From NCBI GenBank assembly GCA_038259455.1, contig JBBSOT010000316.1:1-6211 (forward strand): a stretch of DNA of 6,211 nt, given 5' to 3'. This stretch comes from CAMYMG01 sp038259455. Its GTDB lineage: Bacteria > Pseudomonadota > Alphaproteobacteria > Rhizobiales > Rhizobiaceae. This document shows, in pieces, positions 5,163-6,211 of the stretch. The notes beneath the pieces were generated by a model. The model made no database searches, was not told the DNA's origin, and worked only from the letters and a program-made list of their open reading frames with translations. The translations under genes and the position numbers were made by a program. How positions within the stretch are numbered: position 1 is the stretch's first letter; each line of letters begins with the position of its first letter.

Positions 5163-6143
5163 TCACTTGTCAGCCAAGCGACTGCCGACAACCGTTGACA
5201 TTGCATAAAACGCCAGCGGCTCCGTCTCGCACGTAACTGCCACGACGCTGCCCAAACGGTCGATATCTAGACCTTTCGGTCCGCCTTCATCTTCGGAAAC
5301 ATTCCGTTGGTCGAAACTTGTTTCGTCCATCACATTGGCCTCGTGGGCGGGTGGGCGCTCGCCTCTCCAGTCGCCGTCGCTGGAGTAGACGTAAAGGGCG
5401 GGGCGCCCCGCATCTGCGACGACGATGTGACGATCGTCTGCAGTGAACCGCAATCCGTGAGGATATGCCATGCCGGACAGTACCCCCACGGGCATGGTCT
5501 TGGAGCCCAAAAGGCGATCGGCAGCATAGATCTTCACGTCATTCGTAAGGTGGCTGCTTACGGCGATCCATCGCTGGTTTGCGCTGACGGCGACCCCGTC
5601 CGGGATTTTGAGACCGCGCTTCATGGCCAAGCTGCTCCAGCACTGAACATAGCCGGCACTAGGCGCAATGACGTGATGGGATACCCTGTCAGAATAGTTA
5701 TGACATACATAAAGAGAAACGAGACCGTTCGACCTTTTGCGGACCGCGACAGAACCGGGCGACCTCATCTTGAAATAAATCCCTCGGTCCAGCCTGCGAA
5801 TCGGCGCAACTGAACAACTCCTCCCCGCAAGCTCTCCCTCCGGCAATACAAAGATAGCCACAATGCCGTCGCGGTTGGCCACGACTATTGTCTTGTCATC
5901 GATAAAGTCGACACCATGGACAGCGCCGATTGAATCGGAAGTCAGTTCCATGAAATCGTCGAGTTTGATGCGACTGCCCACCGAGACATCGATGCTCAAT
6001 AGCAGCAGCCGGTTGCGGCCAAATCCAGCAATCGCAAGCAGCCTGTTGTTAGGCGAAAACCGGATGTCCTCCGTGCGCCCAACGACGGAAAGCGCAGATA
6101 GGACTCTTGGACTGGCGTCAACCTCTAAGCGTCGGGCTTTCAC
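5163..6143 (-). CDS. Cytoplasmic six-bladed beta-propeller protein
   Basis: A 326-residue protein built from repeated blades, similar in style to NHL, YncE or lactonase-type propellers. Six repeats are visible, each with a turn, a strand ending in hydrophobic residues and an outer strand: about 23-52 (EDIRFSPNNRLLAIAGFGRN), 74-100 (VHGVDFIDDKTIVVANRDG), 128-159 (PGSVAVRKRSNGLVSLYVCH), 180-208 (PDGVAVSANQRWIAVSSH), 227-256 (PHGLRFTADDRHIVVADAG) and 288-315 (PKGLDIDRLGSVVAVTCE). The xxG(V/L) turn at the start of several blades is typical of these families. There is no signal peptide, unlike many YncE-type proteins, so it is probably cytoplasmic. The specific activity cannot be called; binding scaffold or sugar-lactone hydrolase are the usual alternatives, and I see no metal-site pattern that decides. 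The start is GTG at 6143-6141, supported by GAGGAG seven bases upstream. Confidence 0.88.
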   Translation of the reverse strand: MKARRLEVDASPRVLSALSVVGRTEDIRFSPNNRLLAIAGFGRNRLLLLSIDVSVGSRIKLDDFMELTSDSIGAVHGVDFIDDKTIVVANRDGIVAIFVLPEGELAGRSCSVAPIRRLDRGIYFKMRSPGSVAVRKRSNGLVSLYVCHNYSDRVSHHVIAPSAGYVQCWSSLAMKRGLKIPDGVAVSANQRWIAVSSHLTNDVKIYAADRLLGSKTMPVGVLSGMAYPHGLRFTADDRHIVVADAGRPALYVYSSDGDWRGERPPAHEANVMDETSFDQRNVSEDEGGPKGLDIDRLGSVVAVTCETEPLAFYAMSTVVGSRLADK

Positions 6144-6150
6144 CGTGCGT

Positions 6151-6156
6151 CTCCTC
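6151..6156 (-). promoter_or_regulatory. Shine-Dalgarno GAGGAG deciding a GTG start
   Basis: GAGGAG on the minus strand ends seven bases before GTG at 6143-6141. An in-frame TGA at 6164-6162 closes the frame upstream, and the nearby ATG at 6165-6163 is in another frame, so the GTG is the best start for the propeller gene. Confidence 0.7.
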
Positions 6157-6211
6157 AGTAGTCATCAAGTCTTCCCTTACAGTTCATCGATTTTTTGGTT
6201 GCCATTATTTG

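Noticed and set aside
5132..5170. Direct repeat TCACTTGTC near the end of the propeller gene
   Set aside because: It is nine bases long with two copies about 30 bases apart and no further similarity around them. Chance is the simplest explanation, and no attachment site or CRISPR pattern is present.
5307..5813. Plus-strand frame of 168 codons
   Set aside because: It is antisense to the propeller gene, whose repeated blades show which strand is coding.

Overview
The window looks like chromosomal DNA of an alphaproteobacterium. The main reasons are moderately high GC, an AppA-like BLUF domain, a DUF1254/DUF1214 remnant, DUF899, and degenerate intergenic stretches built around a TTGGCCGGAA-type core. 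A sphingomonad or rhizobial relative is possible, but the sequence alone does not settle it. No tRNA, rRNA, CRISPR array, insertion sequence or transposase was seen.

Layout, left to right. (1) 1-593, minus strand: the first 197 codons of an exported, cysteine-containing protein whose 3' end lies beyond the left edge. (2) About 594-1142: a gene-poor stretch with small inverted repeats. (3) 1143-1616, minus: a complete single-domain BLUF blue-light photoreceptor. (4) 1840-2151, minus: a small protein with two predicted membrane helices. (5) 2152-2416: a divergent, inverted-repeat-rich control region. (6) 2417-3355, plus: a membrane-anchored alpha/beta hydrolase with an intact Ser-Asp-His triad. 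(7) About 3486-3833, plus: the C-terminal third or quarter of a DUF1254/DUF1214 protein, a 5'-truncated pseudogene. (8) 3834-4229: a gene-free stretch. (9) 4230-4934, plus: a DUF899 thioredoxin-like protein with a CPMC motif. (10) 5163-6143, minus: a cytoplasmic beta-propeller protein with six visible blade repeats, starting at GTG and convergent with the DUF899 gene.

These genes do not form an obvious pathway or operon. Strands alternate, gaps are 200-550 bp, and one gene is a decayed remnant, so this looks like an ordinary but rearranged accessory segment. The most functional element is the BLUF photoreceptor, which has no output domain and must signal through a partner. The adjacent two-helix membrane protein is a candidate only by proximity. 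I found no convincing multi-gene novel system. The best leads are the BLUF/membrane-protein pair, the uncharacterised exported protein, the clean truncation of the DUF1214 gene, and a short sequence repeated in four intergenic places, one of which overlaps the translation start of the hydrolase.
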